Assembly (NCBI GenBank): GCA_002729495.1
Contig: PBYE01000093.1
Span: 1 to 64,000, forward strand
Direction of reading: 5' to 3'
DNA from: Chromatiales bacterium
GTDB lineage: Bacteria; Pseudomonadota; Gammaproteobacteria; Steroidobacterales; GCA-2729495
Length of the DNA: 64,000 nucleotides
The notes below the pieces were generated by a model that did not search any database, was not told the origin of the DNA, and was given only the letters and a program-made list of their open reading frames with translations. Below, piece by piece: positions 1-7,369 of the stretch. A program made the translations under genes and the position numbers. Position 1 is the first letter of the stretch, and every line of letters starts with the position of its first letter.

Positions 1-98
1 CCCGAAGGGATCACAGCGGTCCGTTACCGTTCGACTTGCATGTGTTAAGCATGCCGCCAGCGTTCAATCTGAGCCAGGATCAAACTCTTCAGTTCAAA
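1..98 (-). rRNA. rrs: 16S ribosomal RNA, 5' end only
   Basis: Read on the minus strand, this is the first ~98 nt of a bacterial 16S rRNA. The universal 27F site (AGAGTTTGATCCTGGCTCAG) lies at 71-90, followed by the conserved helix containing AACGCTGGCGGCATGC. The gene continues off the left edge of the window. The mature 5' end is placed about 8 nt before the 27F site by analogy with other 16S genes, so it may be off by a few bases. The divergent tyrS and M23 neighbours match the Pseudomonas arrangement around an rRNA operon. Confidence 0.95.
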
Positions 99-230
99 TT
101 TTCGAGCTAAAGATGTAAGACCCCAAACTATTACAAATTGTCATTACTGACATAGGAATTGTTTGGTTACTTACGATCGGTCGTTGTGTGACCGGGACGC
201 AAGTTCCCACACAAATTATCTGTTTTCAAA

Positions 231-243
231 TTTTTAAAGAACG
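231..243 (-). promoter_or_regulatory. boxA-like antitermination site in rRNA leader
   Basis: The minus strand reads CGTTCTTTAAAAA in the rRNA leader, close to the boxA consensus (TGCTCTTTAA) used by the Nus antitermination complex. An A/T-rich tract follows, as in other rrn leaders. The rest of the leader (99-230) holds no gene. Confidence 0.55.
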
Positions 244-308
244 AGATGCCCCTGAATGAAGCTTCAGAGAACACGAAGCCCGCACACAGTGGCGCGGGCA
301 GCCGGAGG

Positions 309-336
309 ATTATACAAGAGCCCAAACCTCCGTCAA
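309..336 (-). promoter_or_regulatory. rRNA operon P1-type promoter
   Basis: On the minus strand there is a -35 box TTGACG (331-336) and a perfect -10 box TATAAT (309-314) with a 16-bp spacer. An AT-rich stretch upstream (about 338-365) could act as an UP element. A GC-rich discriminator follows the -10, as is usual for stringently controlled rRNA promoters. The start would lie near 300-303, giving a leader of about 200 nt before 16S. Confidence 0.85.
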
Positions 337-383
337 TACTTGGGGTCAATTAAATTGAATCTATTTTGAGGGGCCTCTCCGGG

Positions 384-1589
384 CTATTTCAGGGTCACCC
401 GGGCGAAGCGCCGTTTGCCAACCTGGCAGACATGGCTGGTCCCGGCCGGTACCTCCAGCCCCTTGTCCGAGACCCGCTCCCCGTCTATGCGGACAGCCCC
501 CTGCTTGATCATGCGGAAGGCCTCGGAAGTGCTCGAAACCAGGTCGGCCTTCTGTAACAGGTGGGCCACGCCCAGGCTGCCCTCGCTGCAATCCAGCACC
601 ACCTCGGGCATGTCCTCCGGGACCTCTTTATTCCGGAACCTGTTTATGAAGGATTCCTTTGCGGCCTCTGCGGCCCCGGAATCATGGAATCTGGCAACAA
701 TCTCAATCGCCAGTTCAAACTTGATATCCCTCGGGTTTTCTCCATCCTGAACCCTGCTACGCAAGCCCTTGATCTCGGAGAGGGGCCTAAAACTCAGCAA
801 CTCGAAGTATCGCCACATCAGCTCATCGGATACCGACATCAGCTTGCCGAACATGTCGTCCGGTGCGTCGGTAATGCCAACATAGTTCTCCATTGACTTG
901 GACATCTTGTTAACGCCGTCCAGCCCCTCAAGCAAAGGCATGGTTAGCACCACCTGGGGTTTCTGATCGAAGGCCTGCTGCATCTGCCGACCCATGAGCA
1001 GGTTGAACTTCTGATCGGTGCCGCCAAGCTCAACGTCCGCCTCGAGCGCCACCGAGTCATAGCCCTGCACCAGCGGGTAAAGGAACTCGTGAATAGCTAT
1101 GGGCTTGTTATCCGCATAGCGCTTGCTAAAGTCATCCCGCTCAAGCATTCGTGCGACCGTGCTCCGCGAGGCCAGCCGGACCAGGTCGGCCGCATCCATC
1201 CTGTCCATCCACTCGGAGTTGAAAACGATGCGGGTACGATCAGGGTCGAGGATTTTAAAAACCTGCTCTTTGTAAGTCTCTGCGTTAGCTGCAACTTCAT
1301 CGGGACTCAGCGGCGGCCGGGTAGCATTCTTGCCCGACGGATCGCCGATCATGCCGGTGAAATCGCCGATCAGGAATATCGCCTCGTGGCCAAGATCCTG
1401 AAACTGGCGCAGCTTATTAATGAGTACTGTATGCCCCAGGTGCAGATCAGGTGCTGTCGGATCAAAACCTGCCTTGATGCGCAACGGTCGCCCCAGCGCC
1501 AGTTTTTCCTGCAGATCCTCGGCGACCAGTATCTCTTCGGCGCCACGCTCGATCTCGGGCAACTGTTTTTTCACCGGTTTCATTTTCAC
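384..1589 (-). CDS. tyrS: Tyrosyl-tRNA synthetase
   Basis: Charges tRNA-Tyr with tyrosine in the cytoplasm. The 401-aa product is a class I synthetase: the HIGH-type motif is HLGH (about residue 51) and the KMSKS loop is present exactly (about residue 230), with an S4 RNA-binding domain at the C-terminus. Length fits the bacterial TyrRS subgroup without an insertion. Translation may start at Met1 or Met3. It is convergent with the end of the rRNA promoter region and divergent from the M23 peptidase gene. The neighbourhood (rRNA, tyrS, M23, anmK) is conserved in pseudomonads. Confidence 0.97.
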   Translation of the reverse strand: MKMKPVKKQLPEIERGAEEILVAEDLQEKLALGRPLRIKAGFDPTAPDLHLGHTVLINKLRQFQDLGHEAIFLIGDFTGMIGDPSGKNATRPPLSPDEVAANAETYKEQVFKILDPDRTRIVFNSEWMDRMDAADLVRLASRSTVARMLERDDFSKRYADNKPIAIHEFLYPLVQGYDSVALEADVELGGTDQKFNLLMGRQMQQAFDQKPQVVLTMPLLEGLDGVNKMSKSMENYVGITDAPDDMFGKLMSVSDELMWRYFELLSFRPLSEIKGLRSRVQDGENPRDIKFELAIEIVARFHDSGAAEAAKESFINRFRNKEVPEDMPEVVLDCSEGSLGVAHLLQKADLVSSTSEAFRMIKQGAVRIDGERVSDKGLEVPAGTSHVCQVGKRRFARVTLK

Positions 1590-1717
1590 TTGAGCTTCAA
1601 CGACCTTTAGCCTGGATCACGTTGCCTGGCTTCCTGACATGAGCATCCTACAAGCGCGCCAAGCATAAACAAAGGGCCACAGGGGGTCGACTGTGACCAG
1701 TTTAAGGCAACAGACCG

Positions 1718-1747
1718 TTGACCCGGGCAATAGAGTTTGCCGATAAT
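1718..1747 (+). promoter_or_regulatory. Sigma-70 promoter for the M23 leader
   Basis: TTGACC (1718-1723) and GATAAT (1742-1747) are separated by 18 bp, with a predicted start near 1754. That start falls just before the first helix of the structured leader, so the transcript would begin with the folded domain. No comparable promoter was seen for tyrS in the opposite direction. Confidence 0.6.
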
Positions 1748-1762
1748 TGCCGCTGTCGACGC

Positions 1763-1901
1763 GTACCCGAAAGCATAGACCCAAGCATCCGTTAATGGGT
1801 AAACGGACCGGGTGGAAACACCCGAATGCTGGCCGAACGGTACGCACAAGTCCGGTGTGGGCAAAAGTCAGGATCCGGACGCAAAGCTAAACTGAGGGTA
1901 C
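1763..1901 (+). promoter_or_regulatory. Structured, riboswitch-like 5' leader of the M23 gene
   Basis: This 139-nt untranslated region can form a branched fold. CC-a-AGCAT (1781-1788) pairs with ATGCTGG (1826-1832) and encloses two hairpins: CCGTT/AACGG (1789-1793 with 1802-1806) and CGGGTG-GAAA-CACCCG (1809-1824). A further stem is GTCCGG/CCGGAC (1850-1855 with 1875-1880). GTACCC (1763-1768) can pair with GGGTAC (1896-1901), which overlaps the Shine-Dalgarno GAGGG (1894-1898). Alternatively GTACC can pair with GGTAC at 1839-1843, freeing it. Short blocks (ACGCACA, GGGCAAA, GACGCAAAGC) recall the c-di-GMP GEMM riboswitch, but their spacing does not fit its consensus and the second GEMM stem is missing. 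The folding was done by eye, without energy calculation. Confidence 0.5.
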
Positions 1902-1902
1902 T

Positions 1903-3282
1903 GTGGCTTCCTACCGACCCGTCATGCGTGACTACAAACCAACGCTGGCAAAACCGCAGCCGCGCGGCCGCTGGCTTTTATGGTTTGTTGCAGGCCTTGG
2001 ATTACCACTGATTACTGTCGCAGTGATGCTGCCCGACCCGGGCATTAACCCGTTCTCTTCCGATCCCGAAACCGTTAGCAGCCCGGCAGCAGAAAGTGAT
2101 ACACCACCTCCCCTGAATCCTACCTCCGAGATCAGTATGTATGTGGCTGCGCCGGAACCGGAACCTGAGGGGCGGCGCATAGAACTCATCGTCGGGCGCG
2201 GCGACAGCCTGGACCGGTTGTTTCGAAAAAATGATCTCAGCTCAGCGGACCTCGCCCTGATAATGCGCGAAGACCTTGCCCGCAAACATCTGCGGCTGGT
2301 AAAGCCAGGTGACGAGATCGTGATCTGGCGACAGGACAACCAGATCGCCGAATTGCGGCGTGAAATTGATTTCTCGAAGTCGCTGCAAGTCTGGCGCACA
2401 TCCGACGGCTTTGACGCCGGTCTTGTGGAGCACGACATCGTGGCCCAACATATCGAAGCCAGGGGCACGATTAATAGTTCGCTCTTTCTGGCCGCTGCGG
2501 AAGCCGGCGTCACTGAACGAACGATTATGAACCTTGCCGGGATTTTTGCCTGGGACATAGATTTTGTTCTGGATATACGCGAAGGCGACCAGTTTCATGT
2601 CATTGTCGAAGAGCTTTGGCGGCATGGTCAGCGCGTAGCGGAAGGCGATATCCTGGCGGCCGAGTTTGTTAATCAGGGTGAGACGTTCCAGGCTATTCGC
2701 TATCGTGACCCGGACGGCAAAGTCAGCTACTTTAGTCCCGACGGACGCAATATGCGCAAAGCATTCCTGCGTGCGCCACTCAGTTTCTCCCGCGTCAGTT
2801 CCAACTTTAACCCCAACCGGCGCCACCCCGTCCTGAACACAATCCGTGCCCACAAGGGCGTTGATTACGCCGCACCCAGGGGTACGGCTGTCAAGGCAGC
2901 CGGCGACGGTAAGGTTATTTTTCGCGGCGGTAAAGGTGGCTATGGAAATACCGTCATTCTCCAGCACGGCGGCAACATCACGACCCTTTACGCACATATG
3001 TCAAACTTCAACCGGAAAGCCCGTAACGGCAGCCGGGTAAGCCAGGGACAGACAATCGGTTATGTTGGTCAGTCAGGTCTTGCGACCGGACCGCACCTGC
3101 ATTACGAGTACCGCAAGAATGGCGTGCACAAGAATCCCCGTACCGTGAACCTGCCGGATGCGTCCCCCATCAACCCGGCATTTAAAGAAGATTTTCTGCG
3201 CGTCGCACAACCACTCATCTCGGTTCTTGATGACAAAGCTGTCGAGATCAATGATTTAACGACTGCCCGCAACACACGGTAG
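1903..3282 (+). CDS. M23 family murein endopeptidase, MepM/YebA-like
   Basis: A periplasmic zinc endopeptidase expected to cut peptidoglycan cross-links. The 459-aa product has an N-terminal membrane anchor (about 25-45), a LysM/OapA-like region (about 85-170, containing VGRGDSLDRLF) and a C-terminal M23 domain. Zinc and catalytic motifs are visible as HKGVD (about 317) and HLHYE (about 398). The GTG start at 1903 is preferred because GAGGG lies five bases upstream; the in-frame ATG at 1924 has no ribosome site. The next gene, anmK, begins 27 nt after the stop, and both act on the cell wall. Expression is probably controlled by the folded leader upstream. Confidence 0.93.
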   Translation: MASYRPVMRDYKPTLAKPQPRGRWLLWFVAGLGLPLITVAVMLPDPGINPFSSDPETVSSPAAESDTPPPLNPTSEISMYVAAPEPEPEGRRIELIVGRGDSLDRLFRKNDLSSADLALIMREDLARKHLRLVKPGDEIVIWRQDNQIAELRREIDFSKSLQVWRTSDGFDAGLVEHDIVAQHIEARGTINSSLFLAAAEAGVTERTIMNLAGIFAWDIDFVLDIREGDQFHVIVEELWRHGQRVAEGDILAAEFVNQGETFQAIRYRDPDGKVSYFSPDGRNMRKAFLRAPLSFSRVSSNFNPNRRHPVLNTIRAHKGVDYAAPRGTAVKAAGDGKVIFRGGKGGYGNTVILQHGGNITTLYAHMSNFNRKARNGSRVSQGQTIGYVGQSGLATGPHLHYEYRKNGVHKNPRTVNLPDASPINPAFKEDFLRVAQPLISVLDDKAVEINDLTTARNTR

Positions 3283-3309
3283 CCGTCCAGCAAAGCGACC
3301 GGAACACGA

Positions 3310-4428
3310 ATGGAGAAACCGGCAGAGCTTTACCTTGGTCTCATGACAGGCACCAGCCTGGATGCGGTTGATACAGTACTGGTCTCTTTCTCGCCGGACA
3401 GCTGCACGTTGCATGAAGCCCTGGAATATCCGTTCCCTACGCAACTTCGGGACCGCCTGCTGAATCTAATCGAATCACCTGACAACGTTGCACTCGATGA
3501 GCTCGGAGCCATTGAACGGGAACTCGGACTGCTCTATGCCGAGGCCGTAGAAGCTTTGCTGCAATTGTCCGGCAGGAATTCTGCCGACATTGCAGCTATC
3601 GGATGCCATGGGCAAACCATCCGGCATCGACCAGATGCTACGCCTTCCTTCACCATGCAGATCGGAGATGCGGCGACGCTGGCCAACCAGACAGGTATTA
3701 CCACAGTTGCAGATTTCCGGAGTGCCGACATTGCGCTCGGTGGCCAGGGCGCGCCACTCGTTCCTCCGTTTCATCAGTGGCTGGTCGGCAGTAAATCCAA
3801 CACTTCAGTGGTCGTAAATATTGGTGGCATCGCCAATATTTCAGTCTTGCTGCCGGGGCGGGAACCAGTCGGATTCGATACGGGTCCGGGCAACACGCTG
3901 CTGGACAGTTGGTGTGCGCGCCACACAAATGAACGCTTCGATAAGAATGGTGATTGGGCGGCGAGTGGCCAGTGTGTGGAAGGTCTTCTGAAATACTTGC
4001 TGGAAGATCCATATTTCGGGCTGGCCCCGCCCAAAAGCACTGGTCGCGAGTATTTCAATACGGAATGGCTCGAGAAGCGGATGACAGGTTTCGGTGATAC
4101 CAAACCGGAAGATGTTCAGGCAACCCTTGCCGAACTGACAGCTGCAAGTATTTCTGCGGCAATACTCTCGCGGGCGCCGGAAGCGAAAGAAATATGGTTA
4201 TGCGGCGGCGGCGCATTAAACAAAGACCTTTGCCAACGCATTGCTGCGCGGCTACCTGGTGCTTCGATACAACCAACCGACATGATTGGTCTGCCGCCGG
4301 CCTGGGTAGAAGCAGTGGCTTTTGCCTGGCTTGCCCGTGCACGACTGAACCTTGATTCAGCCGGCTCGCCAGCGGTAACAGGCGCCGAACGGCCCGGAGT
4401 ACTTGGAGCGGTGCACAGACCGGGATAA
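3310..4428 (+). CDS. anmK: Anhydro-N-acetylmuramic acid kinase
   Basis: Opens and phosphorylates 1,6-anhydroMurNAc to MurNAc-6-phosphate during cell-wall recycling. The 372-aa protein has the family's N-terminal GLMTGTSLDAVD signature (about residue 10) and typical length. It follows the M23 endopeptidase in the same direction, so release and recycling of muropeptides may be co-transcribed. AmpD and AmpE, which act in the same recycling route, are encoded about 16 kb away. A palindrome followed by T5 lies just after the stop. Confidence 0.96.
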   Translation: MEKPAELYLGLMTGTSLDAVDTVLVSFSPDSCTLHEALEYPFPTQLRDRLLNLIESPDNVALDELGAIERELGLLYAEAVEALLQLSGRNSADIAAIGCHGQTIRHRPDATPSFTMQIGDAATLANQTGITTVADFRSADIALGGQGAPLVPPFHQWLVGSKSNTSVVVNIGGIANISVLLPGREPVGFDTGPGNTLLDSWCARHTNERFDKNGDWAASGQCVEGLLKYLLEDPYFGLAPPKSTGREYFNTEWLEKRMTGFGDTKPEDVQATLAELTAASISAAILSRAPEAKEIWLCGGGALNKDLCQRIAARLPGASIQPTDMIGLPPAWVEAVAFAWLARARLNLDSAGSPAVTGAERPGVLGAVHRPG

Positions 4429-4444
4429 GCCGCACTGAAACGAC

Positions 4445-4465
4445 TGTCTTATGTAAGACATTTTT
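4445..4465 (+). terminator. Palindrome plus T-tract after anmK
   Basis: TGTCTTA-TG-TAAGACA (4445-4460) is a perfect inverted repeat followed directly by TTTTT. As RNA it forms an A/U-rich hairpin with a U-tail, so a weak intrinsic terminator between anmK and ppk is the simplest reading. A dyad of this size could also be a repressor operator in the ppk promoter region. Confidence 0.45.
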
Positions 4466-4520
4466 ATACCCGGGACATTCGGCTGATATAGTGACCTATT
4501 AACTCCAGGTCGCGCGGTTT

Positions 4521-6644
4521 ATGACATTGCGGCCCGAAGCTGACAAAGATCAGCAGGCAAAAATCGTGGATACAGCCAACCTCAATCTACCCGAGCATCT
4601 CATTAACCGTGAACTCAGTGTGCTCGAGTTCAATCGGCGTGTGCTTGCACAAGCAGAGGATGACCAAATACCTCTGCTGGAACGACTAAAGTTCCTTTGC
4701 ATCATTTCGACCAACCTCGATGAGTTCTTCGAGATACGCGTAAGTGGTTTGCAACAGAGGCTGGAAGCGGGCACACCCCCCGCAGGGCCGGACTCGCTAA
4801 CCCCGCAGAAAGCACTCACGGGAATAAGCGAATCGGCACAAAACCTTGTTGCCGATCAATACTACCTGCTCAATACGGAACTGATCCCCGCACTGCAGGC
4901 TGAAGGCATACACTTCGTCCAGCGATCACGTTGGTCACCGGAGCAACGTGACTGGTTACACTCGTTCTTCCAACGCGAGATAGTTCCTACACTAAGTCCC
5001 ATACTGCTGGATCCTGCCCGGCCGTTCCCGCGGATACTGAATAAAAGCCTGAATTTTATCGTGGGGCTGGACGGCATACATGCGTTCGGCAAACCGGCGG
5101 AATGCGCCATTGTGCAAACGCCTCGTTTGCTACCAAGCCTCATTCACCTGCCTCCGGATCTTGCCAGCACCGGGCCGACCAAATTTGTATTCCTGTCATC
5201 GATTATTCATGCCTTTGTTGACGAACTGTTTGCAGGTATGGAAGTTACCGGTTGTTACCAATTTCGTGTTACGCGTAACAGCGACCTCTATGTTGATGAG
5301 GAAGAAGTAGACAACCTGATGCGCGCAATTGAAGGTGAACTTGCAACCAACAATTATGGTGCAGCGGTCCGACTTGAGATTGTTCATGACTGCCCTGAAA
5401 GCCTTTCAGATTTTCTGCTGGATGTTTTTGACCTGGGCGAACTTGACCTTTACCAGGTCGAAGGACCCGTCAACCTGAGCCGACTGCTCGCCGTGTACAG
5501 CATGACCCAACGTGAGAAACTGAAGTACCCGGTCTTCACGCCCGGTTTGCCCATTGTCGCCCGCGACTCGACCGACCCCTTCCGGTTAATCCGCGAGCAG
5601 GATTTACTGTTAAACCATCCTTATGAGTCATTCGGACCCGTGCTCGATTTTATCAGCCGGGCCGCACAGGATAATGATGTAGTCGCCATCAAAATGACAC
5701 TCTACCGGGTCGGTAACGCCTCACCCGTCGTGGACAGGCTGGTCGCAGCCGCGCAGAGTGGCAAGGAAGTAACGGTCGTCGTCGAACTGCGGGCAAGGTT
5801 CGATGAAGCAGCGAACATCGCTTTCGCCAACCGCCTCCAGGAAGCCGGTGCCCAGGTCGTCTATGGCGTGGTGGGGTTCAAAACACACTGCAAAATGACA
5901 CTTATCGTTCGCCGTGAAGGTGACAAGTTGAAACGCTACGTGCATCTCGGCACGGGCAACTACCATCCAGGCACAGCACGCTGTTATACGGACTACGGTT
6001 TACTCACCTCCGATGAGGCGCTAACCGAAGATGTGCATCACGTTTTCCTGCAGTTAACCAGCATGGCGCACACTCCGCCATTAAATAAACTCGTGCAATC
6101 ACCGTTCTACCTGCATGAATTCCTGCTGAAGCTCATTGAAGACGAGATCAGTAATGCGAATTCTGGTGGCACCGGTCACATAATCGCGAAACTCAATTCT
6201 TTAGTCGAACCGGAGATCATTAACGCACTGTACAGGGCATCAGCTGCAGGTGTGATGGTTGACCTGATAGTAAGAGGTATGTGCTGCCTTCGTCCGGGGC
6301 TTCCCGGCGTGTCAGATAATATTCGGGTTAGGTCTATCGTCGGGCGTTTCCTGGAACATTCACGCGTGTATTACTTCCATGCTAACGGGGAAGAAAAAGT
6401 TTACTGCTCCAGTGCCGACTGGATGGACCGAAATGTATTCAGGCGCGTCGAGACTTGCTTCCCGATCGAAAACAAAACGCTTAAGAAGCGCGTCCTCGGC
6501 GACCTCGACCTCTACCTTGGCGACACCGCAAGTTCCTGGGAACTGTCATCAGACGGCCACTGGACCCGCCAAAGGCCGGGTGCAGGCCAATACCCGCAAA
6601 GTGCACAGGAGACTTTGCTCAATCGATTATCGGAATCAAGTTAG
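4521..6644 (+). CDS. ppk: Polyphosphate kinase 1
   Basis: Reversibly polymerises the gamma-phosphate of ATP into inorganic polyphosphate. The 707-aa length is close to the E. coli enzyme (688 aa). The N-terminal signature NRELSVLEFNRRVL and the NLDEFFEIRV segment are present, and the phospholipase-D-like C-terminal half carries HLGTGNYHPGTA, which contains the autophosphorylated histidine region. No ppx exopolyphosphatase gene is adjacent in this window. It is convergent with erpA, with about 20 nt between stop codons. Confidence 0.96.
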   Translation: MTLRPEADKDQQAKIVDTANLNLPEHLINRELSVLEFNRRVLAQAEDDQIPLLERLKFLCIISTNLDEFFEIRVSGLQQRLEAGTPPAGPDSLTPQKALTGISESAQNLVADQYYLLNTELIPALQAEGIHFVQRSRWSPEQRDWLHSFFQREIVPTLSPILLDPARPFPRILNKSLNFIVGLDGIHAFGKPAECAIVQTPRLLPSLIHLPPDLASTGPTKFVFLSSIIHAFVDELFAGMEVTGCYQFRVTRNSDLYVDEEEVDNLMRAIEGELATNNYGAAVRLEIVHDCPESLSDFLLDVFDLGELDLYQVEGPVNLSRLLAVYSMTQREKLKYPVFTPGLPIVARDSTDPFRLIREQDLLLNHPYESFGPVLDFISRAAQDNDVVAIKMTLYRVGNASPVVDRLVAAAQSGKEVTVVVELRARFDEAANIAFANRLQEAGAQVVYGVVGFKTHCKMTLIVRREGDKLKRYVHLGTGNYHPGTARCYTDYGLLTSDEALTEDVHHVFLQLTSMAHTPPLNKLVQSPFYLHEFLLKLIEDEISNANSGGTGHIIAKLNSLVEPEIINALYRASAAGVMVDLIVRGMCCLRPGLPGVSDNIRVRSIVGRFLEHSRVYYFHANGEEKVYCSSADWMDRNVFRRVETCFPIENKTLKKRVLGDLDLYLGDTASSWELSSDGHWTRQRPGAGQYPQSAQETLLNRLSESS

Positions 6645-6664
6645 CCGGGAGCCTGGTCCGGGCT

Positions 6665-7030
6665 TTAGGCCGAGAAAGACGAACCGCAGCCACAGGTGGT
6701 TGCAGCGTTAGGATTTCTGATTATGAACTGGGCACCTTCCAGGTCTTCCTTGTAATCGATTTCCGCGCCCATCAGGTACTGGATGCTCATCGGGTCGATT
6801 AGCAGCGTGACACCCTGGTTCTCAACCTCGGTATCGCCATCCTGTAATTCTTCATCGAAAGTAAAGCCGTACTGGAACCCCGAACAACCCCCGCCCGCAA
6901 TAAATACCCGCAATTTGAGATTGGGGTTCTCTTCATCGCATATTAGTGCATCGACCTTCAGGGCCGCCGCATCCGTGAAGTTGACCGGATCGTCGGTCGG
7001 GTCGTACTGGTTGGGCTCTATAGTCATCAA
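6665..7030 (-). CDS. erpA: Iron-sulfur cluster insertion protein ErpA
   Basis: A-type carrier that delivers Fe-S clusters to apo-enzymes. The 121-aa protein has the three conserved cysteines of the HesB/IscA fold: one in [11 protein letters not shown] and two in TTCGCGSSF near the C-terminus. The ERP-type N-terminal extension is short. The two initial methionines leave a one-codon ambiguity in the start. It stands alone, convergent with ppk; its proximity to tyrS and anmK matches Pseudomonas gene order. Confidence 0.94.
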   Translation of the reverse strand: MMTIEPNQYDPTDDPVNFTDAAALKVDALICDEENPNLKLRVFIAGGGCSGFQYGFTFDEELQDGDTEVENQGVTLLIDPMSIQYLMGAEIDYKEDLEGAQFIIRNPNAATTCGCGSSFSA

Positions 7031-7125
7031 ATGTTGCCTGGATACATATTGTGGGGTGCGATCTTACCTGAAATTGCAGGCGCCGAAGCTACTTGAGTTC
7101 GCAATATTGTCGGCCCGGCACAGAT

Positions 7126-7338
7126 TCAGCTCCCGGCCAGGGCCTTGGTAATGGCCTCGTCGAGGCCGGCAACTTCCTCGGCATGTATTTTGCAGTAGCA
7201 AATCCGGTCTGCCCGAATTTTCGCCAGGTAGCTTTCCATATTTGCCGAGTTCAATAGAACGCCGAAATCATCGGAAAGTTCCGCCGCTTCCGGTATCAGG
7301 CTTTTGGCGCCCGGGGGATTGGGCGCGTGGCGGCATTC
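7126..7338 (-). pseudogene. Unidentified open reading fragment after icmF
   Basis: The 340-bp gap between icmF and erpA holds one reading frame that stays open for about 70 codons and ends at 7126. It encodes segments such as SLIPEAAELSDDFG and ICYCKIHAEEVAGLDE and looks protein-like, with Gly/Ala/Glu-rich codons. An in-frame TAA lies just upstream (7339-7341) and the only ATG (7239) would leave 37 codons; a TTG at 7254 is another option. I do not recognise the family. It may be the 3' remnant of a lost gene or a small gene with a rare start. Confidence 0.3.
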
Positions 7339-7369
7339 TTAGCGGCGTACTCGTGAGTCGCGCCTGTCT

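Noticed and set aside
1..360. tRNA genes near the rRNA operon
   Set aside because: Cloverleaf-like arms and a TTCRANNC T-loop were sought by eye on both strands and not found; the region is accounted for by 16S, its leader and promoter.
1861..1880. Cobalamin riboswitch B12 box (AGTCAGGAT)
   Set aside because: Only this short block matches; the other conserved cobalamin segments are absent and the downstream gene is a peptidase.
1841..1890. c-di-GMP (GEMM-I) riboswitch
   Set aside because: ACGCACA, GGGCAAA and GACGCAAAGC occur in order, but an extra 10-nt segment splits the first two blocks, the GNRA-capped P1b is missing and there is no second helix with tetraloop receptor. Kept only as a resemblance in the leader entry.
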